Shown here piece after piece: positions 42,625-50,600 of a stretch of DNA of 64,000 nt; the first letter of the stretch is position 1; the number at the start of each line of letters is the position of its first letter. Under the pieces are notes generated by a model. The model was not told where the DNA came from. It did not search any database and saw only the letters and a list, made by a program, of their open reading frames with translations. The translations under genes were made by a program, and so were the position numbers. The DNA comes from an uncultured Collinsella sp. (lineage in GTDB: Bacteria; Actinomycetota; Coriobacteriia; Coriobacteriales; Coriobacteriaceae). The stretch is taken from positions 1 through 64,000 of the forward strand of contig CAJJZP010000004.1 of assembly GCA_905197665.1 (NCBI GenBank). Direction: 5' to 3'.

Positions 42625-42963
42625 ATGAAGAAGATCACGGCGATCGTTCGTGCTGAGAAGCTTGAGGTTCTTAAAGATGCGCTGTTTGCTGCTGATGTTC
42701 GCGGTATGACTATCAACCAGGTGCAGGGATGCGGCGCGCAGCATGGCTGGAAGGAATACGTGCGCGGCAACGAGTTGCTCGTCAACACGATCCCCAAGGT
42801 GCAGTTCACCCTCATCTGCGCCGACGAGCATGTCGACGGTATCGTTGACATTATCTGCAGCGCCGCTCGCACCGGTGCCGTCGGCGACGGCAAGATTTGG
42901 GTCGAGCCGGTCGAGGATGTTATCCGCATCCGTACCGGCGAACACGGCCCCGCCGCGGTGTAG
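42625..42963 (+). CDS. glnK: PII signal protein (GlnB/GlnK family)
   Basis: A 112-residue PII protein, which reads 2-oxoglutarate and adenylates to steer nitrogen metabolism and closes the Amt channel. MKKITAIVRAEKLEVLKDAL and the B-loop TGAVGDGKIWVEPVEDVIRIRTG are standard. In the T-loop, the residue that stands for E. coli Y51 (uridylylation site) is leucine (NELLVN, 50-55); so it cannot be uridylylated there. Regulation must use nucleotide and 2-oxoglutarate only, as in some other Gram-positives. The ATG follows AGAGAGGAATTCACT. Confidence 0.93.
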   Translation: MKKITAIVRAEKLEVLKDALFAADVRGMTINQVQGCGAQHGWKEYVRGNELLVNTIPKVQFTLICADEHVDGIVDIICSAARTGAVGDGKIWVEPVEDVIRIRTGEHGPAAV

Positions 42964-43037
42964 GGCCGACCGTCTGTCATCTGCAACGTTAAAATACTGC
43001 AGTGAGGCATAAGGCTTGTGTTGCGGATGGACGGATT

Positions 43038-43700
43038 ATGGGTCGCAATAAATATCCCGAGGAGACGGTCGCGAAGATTCTCGACGCGGCGCTGGAGTTA
43101 TTCTGCGCACAGGGTTATGAGGGGACGAGCATTCAAGATATCGTCGACCGCCTCGATGGCATGACCAAGGGCGCTGTCTATCATCACTTCAAGAGCAAAG
43201 AAGAGATTTTTAACGCCGCGTTTGATCGGGCGATGACTCCGATTGTTGAGCACCGTCGCTCGATGCTTGGCGTCGGTAATATGACCGGAGCCCAAAAGCT
43301 CAAGCGACTGTACGCGCCCGAGTCCGTCGTTCCGCAAATTGAACTATGGGCACGTATGCGTCCTGCAGCAGATCCGGTAAAAAGCTCGCGTCTTCTGGCG
43401 ATGCAGTACCAGGGCTCGTTTAACGAGTCTGCCGATGGCTATCTCTTGCCGGTGATCGAGGAGGGCATCGCCGACGGATCCATTGCGTGCGAATGTCCGC
43501 GTGAAGCGGCGGAGGCCGTATCGTTGTTGGCGAATCTTTGGCTGCTGCCATTGTTCCGTCCGCTTGAGTCCAAGGATCGAATGCTCGCTCGCGCTCAATG
43601 TTTGGCGCAGATGGCTGCCGCGGTGGGACTCGATTTGGGGGAAGAAGTGCTTCAGACAACGGCGCAGATTTGGGACGTATGGGACCGCGCCGGGTGGTAA
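43038..43700 (+). CDS. TetR-family regulator
   Basis: A 220-residue transcriptional regulator. The N-terminal 50 residues have the TetR helix-turn-helix (ILDAALELFCAQGYEGTSIQDIVDRL and MTKGAVYHHFKSKEEIF). The C-terminal ligand domain has no telling word. I use the ATG at 43038, because the upstream GTG (43002) adds a non-conserved stretch. An MFS transporter gene follows on the same strand, with two operator-like sites in the gap, so the regulator probably controls the transporter, and perhaps itself. Confidence 0.88.
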   Translation: MGRNKYPEETVAKILDAALELFCAQGYEGTSIQDIVDRLDGMTKGAVYHHFKSKEEIFNAAFDRAMTPIVEHRRSMLGVGNMTGAQKLKRLYAPESVVPQIELWARMRPAADPVKSSRLLAMQYQGSFNESADGYLLPVIEEGIADGSIACECPREAAEAVSLLANLWLLPLFRPLESKDRMLARAQCLAQMAAAVGLDLGEEVLQTTAQIWDVWDRAGW

Positions 43701-43705
43701 TATAG

Positions 43706-43786
43706 ATACCAACGGTATGTAATTGATTTGTGAGGGTAGCCACGGCTGCCCTTTTCAAGTCATTAAATACATACTAGTGGTATGTA
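43706..43786 (+). promoter_or_regulatory. Two operator-like sites between tetR and MFS genes
   Basis: ATACCAACGGTATGT (43706-43720) and ATACTAGTGGTATGT (43771-43785) agree at 12 of 15 positions; the second extends to the perfect palindrome TACATAC-N5-GTATGTA (43768-43786). The second lies just before the Shine-Dalgarno of the MFS gene. They are typical TetR-type half-site arrangements. Confidence 0.6.
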
Positions 43787-43800
43787 TAGGGGGTGGGCTT

Positions 43801-45063
43801 ATGGCTGGGCTGAGAGACGTCGGTGTCTCGTTGAAATCAAAAACAGTGCGGTCAATCAGGCTCGCGGAACTTCTGGTTGCGCAGCTGTGCACGTATTCGA
43901 TGCTGTCGGCGCTGTGCTTTGCGTATCCACTTTACTTGTTCGATTGCAGTGGATCGTCAACGTTATATGGCGCCGTCGTGGCGACGGCGTTCATACCCGG
44001 CGTACTCGCAACTCCGGCTGGTGGGATCTTAGCGGATCGGGGAAGACACCGCGAGGTCCTCGTGTCCCTCGGCATTGCTCTGATGACTGCATCACTGCTG
44101 TCTATCCCCATGAAGCGCTCGTTGCCTCTTGCGGTCGTCGTAGTAGCGATACTTTGTGTTCAATATGGTGTTCAATCGCTGCTAAAGCCAATGCTCCAAA
44201 TTGAGACGGTGCGCATGGCGGGTGAAAAGAAGGTTGAGCGGGCCACTGCATTGGTTTCGCAGGTGACCATGGTGAGCAATATCTTGGGTCCTGTGGTCGG
44301 GACGGCAGTCTATGGGTGCTTTGGCATCGATGCTCTTTGCACAATCGCGTCGGTAACGTTTGCGATTTCAGCTCTGTTGTTTGGTGGCGTACTCAAGCAA
44401 AATGCCTCATCTGAAACGATGGGAGACGGCGCGACTCGTACGAGATGCCGAAACGATTTTCGGGAGTCGATTCGGTATCTGTTGCAAAATGCATCATTGG
44501 TCGCTGTGATTTTGCTTGCGGCAGTTTTGAACCTTGCGTTGGTTGGGCTAACGATTGGCGCTCCCATTATTGTTACAAAGCATCTCGGCATGCAATCGTC
44601 CTGCGTTGGGATAGTTGAGGTTGCTCTGGGCCTGGGTGGTCTTACCGGCAGTGGCTTGGTCGGCATTTGGCCGCATCGCTTTTCTTTCAATGGCATATGT
44701 CGATATGTTGCGATGATCTGTTTTGGAGTCGCGCCGATTATTGTTACGCTGCTGTTCGGCGTAGATGTATGCGTGTTCACCGTGTTTGCGGTTGGTTCGG
44801 CATGGGTCATGGTGTGGGCGAGCATTACGTCGGTTGAAATCATCGCGTTTGTTCAGCGGGTAGCGCCGACTGAGCTCTGCGGAAAAGTGCTTTCGGTCGT
44901 TTACATGGTCCTTTCCTGCGCAACACCTATCGGCCAATTGACGTACGGGGTTGCATATGATCGATGGACACCGGCGATTGTATTCGCAGCCATGTTGGCG
45001 GTGCTGACGTTGACGACGGCGCTGTTTTATCGTCTGAAAAATCGCTTGCGGCGATTGTCTTAA
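43801..45063 (+). CDS. MFS transporter
   Basis: A 420-residue major facilitator with twelve TMs. The loop GILADRGRHREVLVSLG matches the family motif in the 2-3 loop (D-R-G-R-R/H), and QYGVQSLLKPMLQ stands in TM5-like text. It lacks any word that would fix the substrate. The start at 43801 follows GGGGGTGGG. Control by the upstream TetR protein suggests a drug or toxic compound exporter. Codon use is a little more AT-rich than the neighbours. Confidence 0.85.
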   Translation: MAGLRDVGVSLKSKTVRSIRLAELLVAQLCTYSMLSALCFAYPLYLFDCSGSSTLYGAVVATAFIPGVLATPAGGILADRGRHREVLVSLGIALMTASLLSIPMKRSLPLAVVVVAILCVQYGVQSLLKPMLQIETVRMAGEKKVERATALVSQVTMVSNILGPVVGTAVYGCFGIDALCTIASVTFAISALLFGGVLKQNASSETMGDGATRTRCRNDFRESIRYLLQNASLVAVILLAAVLNLALVGLTIGAPIIVTKHLGMQSSCVGIVEVALGLGGLTGSGLVGIWPHRFSFNGICRYVAMICFGVAPIIVTLLFGVDVCVFTVFAVGSAWVMVWASITSVEIIAFVQRVAPTELCGKVLSVVYMVLSCATPIGQLTYGVAYDRWTPAIVFAAMLAVLTLTTALFYRLKNRLRRLS

Positions 45064-45124
45064 CGCGCTGGGGCACCGTTGCTTTGCGGAAGCGAATGTC
45101 CTGGCGCGTTGGAACACCCTTGCA

Positions 45125-45180
45125 TGGGCATGCCTCTCTTTCGTCTAAAATAACGTGCAGACGAAGGAGAGGCACGCCCA
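45125..45180 (+). promoter_or_regulatory. Hairpin that covers the HAD gene start
   Basis: TGGGCATGCCTCTCTTTCGT (45125-45144, plus CT) pairs with AGACGAAGGAGAGGCACGCC (45159-45178, plus CA) over 22 bp with one wobble and one mismatch. The second arm contains the AGGAG ribosome site and ends at the A of the ATG, so the fold would block translation. Confidence 0.75.
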
Positions 45181-46037
45181 TGATCAAGATGTTTGCGAGT
45201 GACTTAGACGGTACGCTGCTTAACGCCCTGCACGAGGCAGATGGGACCATCCGCCGTGCCATTCGCGAGCTGACCGAGGCCGGACTCCACGTGGTTCCCG
45301 CGACTGGACGCTCGACGTTGCCGATCGGCGAGCATGGCTTTACGGGCCTGACGCTTGACGCCTGCTGCTCCAATGGATCCATCGTGCGCGACAGTCATGG
45401 CGAGGTGCTCAAGATCTGGACCATCGACCCACAGATCACCGAGGAGCTGCTCAAGGCGTTCCCGGACATTTGCTTTGACTGCTCCACGCCCGATGGCATG
45501 TTCTCAAGCGGATCGTTCGAGATGCATCAGGCGGGCTTTAAAAAGGACAGCCCTATCAAGCGCATCGTGATGCGCGGTATGCGAGCGCGTGGCGGGTATC
45601 ACGAGGAACAGTATTTCGACCAGTCGATCGGCGATATCTTGCGCCACGATGTGTGCAAGATCAACTGTCGCGTGACCTCGCCCGAGCTGGAGCGTGACCT
45701 TAAGGCGTATTTGGCCGAGCGCTCCGACCGCGTGGTCAATGCGCCGTTCGACCCGGTGATGTTCGAGATCACGGACGTGGCGTGCAACAAGGGCGAGAGT
45801 GTGGCATGGCTGGCGGGCTACTACGGTATTGCCGAGGACGAGGTCGCGGTCTACGGCGACGGCGGCAACGATATCGCCATGCTCAAACGCTTCCGCCACA
45901 GCTACGCGACCAAAAACGCTAGCGATGCAGCTAAGGCCGCCGCGAGCGTGACCATCGGCAGCTGCATGGTCCATGCCGTCTCCAAACACATGCTCGCCAC
46001 CATGCGCAAGCAAAACTCCCGCACCGTCATCGAATAA
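45180..46037 (+). CDS. HAD phosphatase, Cof type
   Basis: A 285-residue HAD phosphatase of the Cof/YidA (type IIB) group. Motif I is FASDLDGTLLN (D8, D10), motif II lies at GRSTLPIG, and motif IV is YGDGGNDIAML. A cap domain of type C2 lies between about 85 and 190. Substrate is probably a sugar phosphate or nucleotide. AGGAG stands upstream of the ATG inside a 22-bp hairpin. It stands alone with palindromes on both sides. Confidence 0.88.
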   Translation: MIKMFASDLDGTLLNALHEADGTIRRAIRELTEAGLHVVPATGRSTLPIGEHGFTGLTLDACCSNGSIVRDSHGEVLKIWTIDPQITEELLKAFPDICFDCSTPDGMFSSGSFEMHQAGFKKDSPIKRIVMRGMRARGGYHEEQYFDQSIGDILRHDVCKINCRVTSPELERDLKAYLAERSDRVVNAPFDPVMFEITDVACNKGESVAWLAGYYGIAEDEVAVYGDGGNDIAMLKRFRHSYATKNASDAAKAAASVTIGSCMVHAVSKHMLATMRKQNSRTVIE

Positions 46038-46067
46038 TGTGACAAAGGGATTGTCCCTTTGTCACAT
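46037..46067. repeat. GGGACA-type hairpin at the HAD gene end
   Basis: ATGTGACAAAGGGA (46037-46050) pairs perfectly with TCCCTTTGTCACAT (46054-46067). A second, less perfect copy is at 46763. Same GGGA core as the GGGACAG family but other flanks. Confidence 0.82.
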
Positions 46068-46108
46068 GGGAGATACCGGCTTTTGGCGTATAGGACTGTT
46101 ACGCTTTC

Positions 46109-46331
46109 GCCACCAACAAATTTCGAGTTATTCGGCCTGTCGGAGGTCGTTAAATGGCTAAAGATGCCCTCTCGGGAACATTCATGCCTCTAATGGTGTT
46201 TGATTCGGTGACGTAAGTGCGCAAATGGGCATGTATACGCTCAAATGAGGACAAAAACCCTCAGATAATCCCGGCGGTGCATTTATACAGAACCAGTAGC
46301 GTGGCCGAATAACTCGAAAAATGTAGGTGGC
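46109..46331. repeat. Palindrome with a 165-base core
   Basis: GCCACC-N-CGAGTTATTCGGCC-like arms at 46109-46137 and 46303-46331 match at 25 of 29. The core encodes no evident protein and contains CAAATGGG/CAAATGAG repeats. Confidence 0.8.
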
Positions 46332-46344
46332 AGTTCGGCGACAA

Positions 46345-46387
46345 GCTCGGGTATGGCAAAGGAACTGTTCCTTCGACATACCCGAGC
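46345..46387. repeat. Short nested palindrome
   Basis: GCTCGGGTATG (46345-46355) pairs with CATACCCGAGC (46377-46387), and AAGGAAC-t-GTTCCTT (46359-46373) forms the inner stem. Confidence 0.85.
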
Positions 46388-46414
46388 TCCGATCTTCTGA
46401 AATGCGAACAAACA

Positions 46415-46444
46415 TTCGCATATCTAACTGCGCTTTGATAGAAT
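46415..46444 (+). promoter_or_regulatory. Promoter of the small basic peptide gene
   Basis: TTCGCA (46415-46420), 18 bases, TAGAAT (46439-46444), so transcription would begin near 46450. The TAGAAT and the following GTGTCGTTGACGGCAG reappear inverted at 46689-46708, where they belong to the antisense promoter. Confidence 0.55.
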
Positions 46445-46508
46445 CGGTGTCGTTGACGGCAGTTCCATGTGCCGGGCAGCGCCCTCCATTTGATGGGAGG
46501 TGATGCCC

Positions 46509-46634
46509 ATGACCGATTTGATTGATTTCGTGAGACTTCTGACCGCTTTGGTCTCGTTCTTCACGGCGCTTGTCGGCCTTTCCGAGGCACTCAAGCAGCG
46601 TTCGAAGCGCAACAGAAGGGGTCGCCGCCGCTAA
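46509..46634 (+). CDS. Small hydrophobic-basic peptide, probable type I toxin
   Basis: A 41-residue peptide. Residues 4-26 form one hydrophobic helix (LIDFVRLLTALVSFFTALVG is within it), and the tail after residue 29 is almost wholly basic (KQRSKRNRRGRRR). This is the usual shape of membrane-active type I toxins. GGGAGG lies nine bases before the ATG but pairs with CCCTCCAT seven bases earlier (46482-46489 with 46493-46500), so translation would be blocked in the full transcript. The 5' and 3' ends of the expected mRNA can pair. A convergent promoter lies downstream. I do not recognise the peptide itself; a small membrane protein of other function remains possible. Confidence 0.6.
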   Translation: MTDLIDFVRLLTALVSFFTALVGLSEALKQRSKRNRRGRRR

Positions 46635-46697
46635 GGCGTTGACCCCCTAATGCAAACAACGGCGCTGCCCAGCCAGCTACAACTTGGGCTGCCGTCG
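46614..46697 (-). ncRNA. Probable antisense RNA of the small peptide gene
   Basis: On the minus strand TTGTCC (46731-46726), 17 bases, TAGAAT (46708-46703) is a near-consensus promoter. A transcript from about 46697 would cover the 3' end of the peptide mRNA, fold first as a stem with GGCAGCCCA and TGGGCAGCGCC, then as GGGGTC-aacgcc-loop-GGCGGC-GACCCC near 46617-46646, followed by TTCTGTT. About 80 nt. The existence of the RNA is inferred; the promoter is seen. Confidence 0.5.
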
Positions 46698-46762
46698 ACA
46701 CTATTCTACCCACGAATGACATTTTGGACAATCGGTAATGCCGCTCCAAAAGCCAGGCGGGT

Positions 46763-46791
46763 TGTGACAAAGGGACTGTCCCTCTGCCACA
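46763..46791. repeat. GGGACA-type hairpin, second copy
   Basis: TGTGACAAAGGGA (46763-46775) pairs with TCCCTCTGCCACA (46779-46791) with two mismatches. Close relative of the hairpin at 46037. Confidence 0.75.
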
Positions 46792-46827
46792 TCCAAAATA
46801 TTGCCTTTACGTGTTGATACACACGGT

Positions 46828-46861
46828 GTGCAATAATACTCGCACTGTGCAATAGCGCACA
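46828..46861 (+). promoter_or_regulatory. Operator-like repeats before the TetR-type gene
   Basis: TGTGCAATA occurs twice (46828, 46846), and TGTGC-N6-GCACA (46846-46861) is an inverted repeat, 23 bases before the TTG start. Likely the autoregulatory site of the regulator, since it also precedes the activase operon. Confidence 0.5.
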
Positions 46862-46883
46862 GGTTGAGTAACAAGGAGGGCGC

Positions 46884-47594
46884 TTGTCCCAGCTCGAGAA
46901 ATGCGATCGCCGGTCCCTTCGCTCGCAGCGTGCCCTTCGCCAGGCACTTGCCAGCGAGCTTGCCGAAAGCGGCGACCTTTCGCGCATTAATGTCGCGTCG
47001 CTCACCGAGCGTGCTGGCCTTACGCGCCGCACGTTCTATTCGCACTATCGCGATATTCCCGACTTTATCAATCAAATCGAGGACGGCTTGCTGGCCGAGA
47101 TCCGTGAGCGCATTGAGCTCATCACCGCAGCTCAGCTGCCCGATCTCTATCACAACATCGATGAGCTCGAGCCGGCGCCCGGTTCGGTTGAGCTGCTGCG
47201 TTATCTTGCGGCCAACCGCGACTTAATCGGTGCGCTGCTGGGTCTGGGTGGCGACCAGGCCTTCATTAAAAGGATTATCGACACCGCGCGTGAGGCTGTG
47301 GTGCCGCGTGCGCAGACGGGCATTTTGGGCCTGGCGCTGGGCACGTTCTTTGACTACTACGTCACCTACGTCGTGAGTGCCGAGGTCGGCATGATTCAGC
47401 GCTGGTTTGAGCGTGGCCTTTCCGAATCGCCCGAGGCCATGGCGCGCATCATGACGGTTATCGCCTTTGTGCGCCCCGGCGACCTGTATGGCCAACCCAT
47501 CGATATCAATGTGCCGGAATACGGCATGAAGCTATTGAACTTGCAGCTCGAGGACGCGGCCGACACCGCCGCAACCGTCGAGTCCAACAACTAA
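46884..47594 (+). CDS. TetR-like regulator of the activase operon
   Basis: A 236-residue TetR-type regulator. The N-terminal part has RSQRALRQALASELAESGD and VASLTERAGLTRRTFYSHYRDIPDF, the HTH. It starts at TTG 46884 with AAGGAGGGCGC upstream, an unusual start but the only fitting one. The stop is 12 bases from the 1593-residue activase gene, so they are co-transcribed and the regulator likely controls the operon through the TGTGC repeats upstream. Confidence 0.82.
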   Translation: MSQLEKCDRRSLRSQRALRQALASELAESGDLSRINVASLTERAGLTRRTFYSHYRDIPDFINQIEDGLLAEIRERIELITAAQLPDLYHNIDELEPAPGSVELLRYLAANRDLIGALLGLGGDQAFIKRIIDTAREAVVPRAQTGILGLALGTFFDYYVTYVVSAEVGMIQRWFERGLSESPEAMARIMTVIAFVRPGDLYGQPIDINVPEYGMKLLNLQLEDAADTAATVESNN

Positions 47595-47606
47595 GAGGAG
47601 AGACAG

Positions 47607-50600
47607 ATGAGCAAACTCGTCGAGGGCATCAAGGACCGTATGGTTGCTGCCGCGCGCGAGGCCGCGCCCGCCGTGGTGGACGCCGCGCAGAAGGCCGCGA
47701 CCGCGGCTGCCGAGAAAGTTGCCGAGGTAGTTGCCGATGCCAAGAACACGGCAGGGGAGACGTCCATCGCTAGCGAGCCCGCCACCGCCGCTGAGCCCGT
47801 AGCCGCCGCCCACGCCCCCGAAGGCGCGATCTTCAACCCCGAGGCCGCCCGCGGCAACCTGCACCTGGGCATCGACGTGGGCTCCACCACCGTTAAGCTC
47901 GCCGTGCTCAACGACGACAACCAGATCGTCTACGCCAAGTACCAGCGTCATCACACCGATGTCCGCGCTTGCGCCCGCGACCTGTTCGCGGGCGCTGCGA
48001 CCGTGCTGCCGACGGCCCAGATGACCTGCGCCATTACCGGCTCGGGCGGCCTGCTGCTGTCCCAGTGGCTCGACCTGGAGTTTGTCCAGGAGGTCATCGC
48101 CAGCAAACGCGCCGTCGAGACCCTCATCCCGGCCACCGACGTCGCCATCGAGCTGGGCGGCGAGGACGCCAAGATCATCTACTTTGACAACGGTATCGAG
48201 CAGCGCATGAACGGCACCTGCGCCGGCGGCACGGGCGCCTTCATCGATCAGATGGCAACCCTGCTGCACACCGATGCCAGCGGCCTTAACGAACTCGCGG
48301 CCAACGCCACCACCATCTATCCCATCGCTAGCCGTTGCGGCGTCTTTGCCAAGACCGACGTGCAGCCGCTGCTCAACGAGGGCGCCCGCCCCGAGGACGT
48401 GGCCGCCTCCATCTTCCAGGCCGTCGTGACCCAGACCATCTCGGGCCTGGCGTGCGGCCGTCCCATCCGCGGCAACGTCGCCTTCCTGGGCGGCCCGCTG
48501 CAGTATCTCTCCGAGCTGCGCCACCGCTTCTACCTCACGCTCAACCTGGACGAGGAGCACCGCATCGTGCCCCAAAACGCCCACCTGTTTGTGGCGAGCG
48601 GCGCCGCCATGGCGCACGAGTCCAACAAGCTCAGCACGTTCCCGCAGCTCATCGAGGCCATCGATGCCCTGGGTGACACACAGGGTGCCGAGGTCGAGCG
48701 CTTGGACCCGCTCTTTGCCACCGACGAGGACTTTGCCGAGTTCAAGGGTCGCCACGACACCGAGGTCGTCCCCAAGGGCAAACTCGACGGCTACACCGGC
48801 CGCGTGTTCATCGGCATCGACGCCGGCTCCACCACCATGAAGGCTGCACTCGTGGGCGAGGACGGCCAGCTGTTGCACACCTGGTACGGCAACAACAACG
48901 GCGACATCCTGGGCACGGCCAAGGTCATCATGGCCGATTTCTACAACCACATTCCCGCGGGCTGCACCATCGGCCACGTGACCACCACGGGCTACGGCGA
49001 GGCGCTGCTCATCGAGGCTCTCAAGGCCGATTCCGGCGAGATCGAGACCGTCGCGCACCTGCGCGGCGCCAAGGCGTTCCTGCCCGGCGTCGAGTTCATT
49101 CTGGACATTGGCGGCCAGGACATGAAGTGCCTGCGCGTCAAGGACGGCGTCATCGAGCACATCATGCTCAATGAGGCCTGCTCGTCGGGCTGCGGCAGCT
49201 TTATCGAGAGCTTCGCCGTCTCTATGAACATGGACGTGCGCGCGTTCGCCGACGCCGCCATCCATGCCAAGGCCCCCGTCGACCTGGGCAGCCGCTGCAC
49301 GGTCTTTATGAACTCGCGCGTCAAGCAGGCGCAAAAAGAAGGCGCCACGGTGGGCGACATCGCGGCCGGCCTGTCCTATTCCGTCATCAAGAATGCCCTG
49401 TTCAAGGTCATTAAGCTGCGCGACCCCAAGGAGATCGGCAGTCAGGTGATCGTCCAGGGTGGCACCTTTATGTCCGATGCCACGCTGCGCGCGTTCGAGC
49501 AGCTCACCGGCGTGCATGCCGTGCGCCCCGACATCGCCGGCTGCATGGGCGCCTACGGTGCGGCCCTGCTCGCCCGCGATCGCGCCGGTGCCGACGGCAC
49601 CTCGACCATCCTTTCGGCCGAGGACATCGCGCACCTCACCGTGACGCAAAAGCACGTCCGCTGCGGCCGTTGCTCCAACAACTGCCAGCTTACCGTCAAC
49701 GACTTTGGCGGCGGCAGGCGCTTCATTACCGGTAACCGCTGCGAGAAGGGTGCCGGCCACAAAAAGCAGAAGACCGAGGCCCCCAACCTCTTCAAAAAGA
49801 AAAACGAGTTGCTGTTTAATCGCGAGGTGCTGAGCCCCGACGAGGCCCCGCGCGGCACCGTGGGCATTCCGCGCGCGCTCAACATGTACGAGAACTACCC
49901 CTTCTGGCACGCGTTCTTTACGCGTCTGGGCTTTAGCGTGCAGCTGTCCGACCAGTCGAGCAAGAAGACCTACCAGGCGGGCATCGAGTCCATGCCGTCC
50001 GAGAGCGTGTGCTATCCGGCCAAGATGAGCCACGGCCATGTGATGAACCTTATCGACCGCGACGTCGACTTTATCTGGATGCCGTGCGTGCGCTGGGAGC
50101 GCAAAGAGGACCCGACCGCCGGCAACTGTTACAACTGCCCCATCGTCATGAGCTACCCCACGGCGTTGGCACTCAACATCGACGAGATCCGCGAGCAGAA
50201 CATCGAGTTCCTGTACCCGTTTGTGCCCTATCATGACAAGACCGAGCTCAAGCGCCGTCTGTACCAGGTGCTCGCCGTCGACCGTGTGGCCGATGCGCAA
50301 GCTGGTCGCGGTCGTGTGCGCGGTCCCAAGATCACGCGCTCCGAGGTCGATGCCGCCGTCAACGCCGCCTACGAGGCCGATGCGCGTTTCCACGAGGACA
50401 TCCAGACCATGGGCGAGGAGGCTCTTAAGTGGGTCGAGGACCACGGTGGCCACGGCATTGTGCTCGCCGGCCGCCCCTACCATAACGACCCCGAGATCAA
50501 CCACGCCCTGCCCGAGCTTATCTCGAGCTTTGGCTTTGCGGTCTTTACCGAGGATTCGCTCGCGCATCTCGTGAAGCCCGAGCGCCCCATCCGCGTCGTC

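Larger units (their letters stand above)
46038..46508. other. Gene-free stretch before the small toxin-like gene
   Basis: Two palindromes (46109-46331, 46345-46387) and a promoter fill the gap. A 79-codon frame on the minus strand runs across both and is probably chance. Confidence 0.55.

Noticed and set aside
46182..46421. 79-codon frame on the minus strand
   Set aside because: Covers the two palindromes and lacks a ribosome site.
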